From: Deltaproteobacteria bacterium
GTDB lineage: Bacteria; Myxococcota_A; UBA796; SXON01
Length of the DNA: 48,923 nucleotides
Assembly: GCA_947490345.1 (NCBI GenBank)
Contig: CANLGL010000038.1
Span: 1-48,923, forward strand
Reading direction: 5' to 3'
Positions 48,786 through 48,923 of this stretch are shown here, one piece after another; position 1 is the stretch's first letter, and each line of letters begins with the position of its first letter. The notes under the pieces are model-generated. The model ran no database searches. It was not told where the DNA came from and was given only the letters and a program-made list of their open reading frames with translations. The position numbers and the translations under genes are program-made.

Positions 48786-48923
48786 GTGGACGGCGCCTCC
48801 CGCATCGCCGAACTCGCGAACGGCGAACTCCTTGTCGGCACCTCCGCGGGAGCGCTTTGGTTGGTCACCAGCTTCGGCGAGACGGTCCAACTCGGCACCC
48901 TCGGTGAGGGCCCGATTCTGGAG
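48786..48923 (+). CDS. Start of a further gene, cut by the window edge
   Basis: GTG 48786 opens a frame running off the end. It reads IAELANGELLVGTSAGALWL then VTSFGETVQLGTLGEGPILE, a strand-turn-strand pattern like WD/PQQ/FG-GAP propeller blades, with the right codon bias. The frame is open upstream past the previous stop (codons from 48762 read APSSALAR), so the start is uncertain. Without its remaining sequence no more can be said. Confidence 0.4.
   Translation, partial: MDGASRIAELANGELLVGTSAGALWLVTSFGETVQLGTLGEGPILE

Noticed and set aside
1..48923. tRNA, rRNA, insertion sequences and phage genes
   Set aside because: No cloverleaf with CCA-end context, no rRNA core sequence, no transposase or terminase motif was noticed in any frame.

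Overview
The window is very G+C-rich and densely coded. It carries lipoproteins with short SPII signals, MopE-type (CDGxDNDCDG-like) and thrombospondin-3-like metal-binding repeats, and at least four proteins ending in a Cys + single membrane helix + Arg-rich tail that resembles MYXO-CTERM. Together these point to a member of the Myxococcota or a related deltaproteobacterial lineage. I see no rRNA, tRNA, CRISPR array, insertion sequence or phage module. Many genes overlap by 1-14 bases (ATGA, GTGA and TTGA junctions), so most of the window is arranged in tight operons.

Layout. 1-2261 (+): a four-gene unit of unrecognised proteins, one Cys/Trp-rich and two small membrane proteins. 2341-4230 (-): kup potassium transporter. 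4248-7791 (+): polysaccharide O-acylation operon of an AlgX-like SGNH protein, an AlgI/DltB-type MBOAT protein and a second SGNH-like protein. 7792-8094: headless MopE/sorting-tag remnant. 8141-8786: Phd/PIN toxin-antitoxin module 1. 8734-13261: two divergent paralogous multi-pass membrane proteins (GT-C/YfhO-like architecture), the second coupled to a third SGNH protein. 13316-14853: a secreted or outer-membrane protein and an M15-type peptidase. 14866-18841 (-): a 993-residue MopE-repeat/FG-GAP lipoprotein and a trypsin-like protease with a sorting tag. 19052-23047 (-): a lipoprotein coupled to a AAA+ ATPase of the kind found in contractile injection systems. 23144-23757: module 2. 23780-27015 (+): a modular Amidase_3 cell-wall hydrolase and a MopE lipoprotein. 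27028-27668 (-): module 3 with a striking palindromic operator. 27733-30407 (-): an OB-fold lipoprotein and a phospholipase C/acid phosphatase-family enzyme. 30449-33433 (+): ABC-2 exporter plus a PAS/receiver protein. 33410-34605: zinc-ribbon membrane protein divergent from a PilZ protein. 34656-37678 (+): Ig-like/cysteine-peptidase lipoprotein, aldo/keto reductase and a thrombospondin-3 protein lacking a clear N-terminus. 37802-46878 (-): eight-gene operon described below. 46984-48923 (+): another MopE/FG-GAP lipoprotein and the start of a further gene.

The most interesting unit is the 37802-46878 operon. In transcription order it encodes a substrate-binding-protein/OmpA fusion lipoprotein, a von Willebrand A protein with a C-terminal membrane tag, a second binding-protein/OmpA fusion held by an N-terminal helix, a membrane protein with a long cytosolic helical region, a third conventional binding lipoprotein, an ABC permease, an ABC ATPase and a 2-oxoglutarate/Fe(II) dioxygenase. 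My inference is that this is an import or sensing machine fixed to the cell wall and coupled to hydroxylation of the imported compound. The ligand cannot be read from sequence.

Much of the rest serves the cell surface: acylation of glycans, wall hydrolysis, calcium- or metal-binding display proteins and secreted hydrolases. All functional statements rest on motif recognition by eye. No database search was run.
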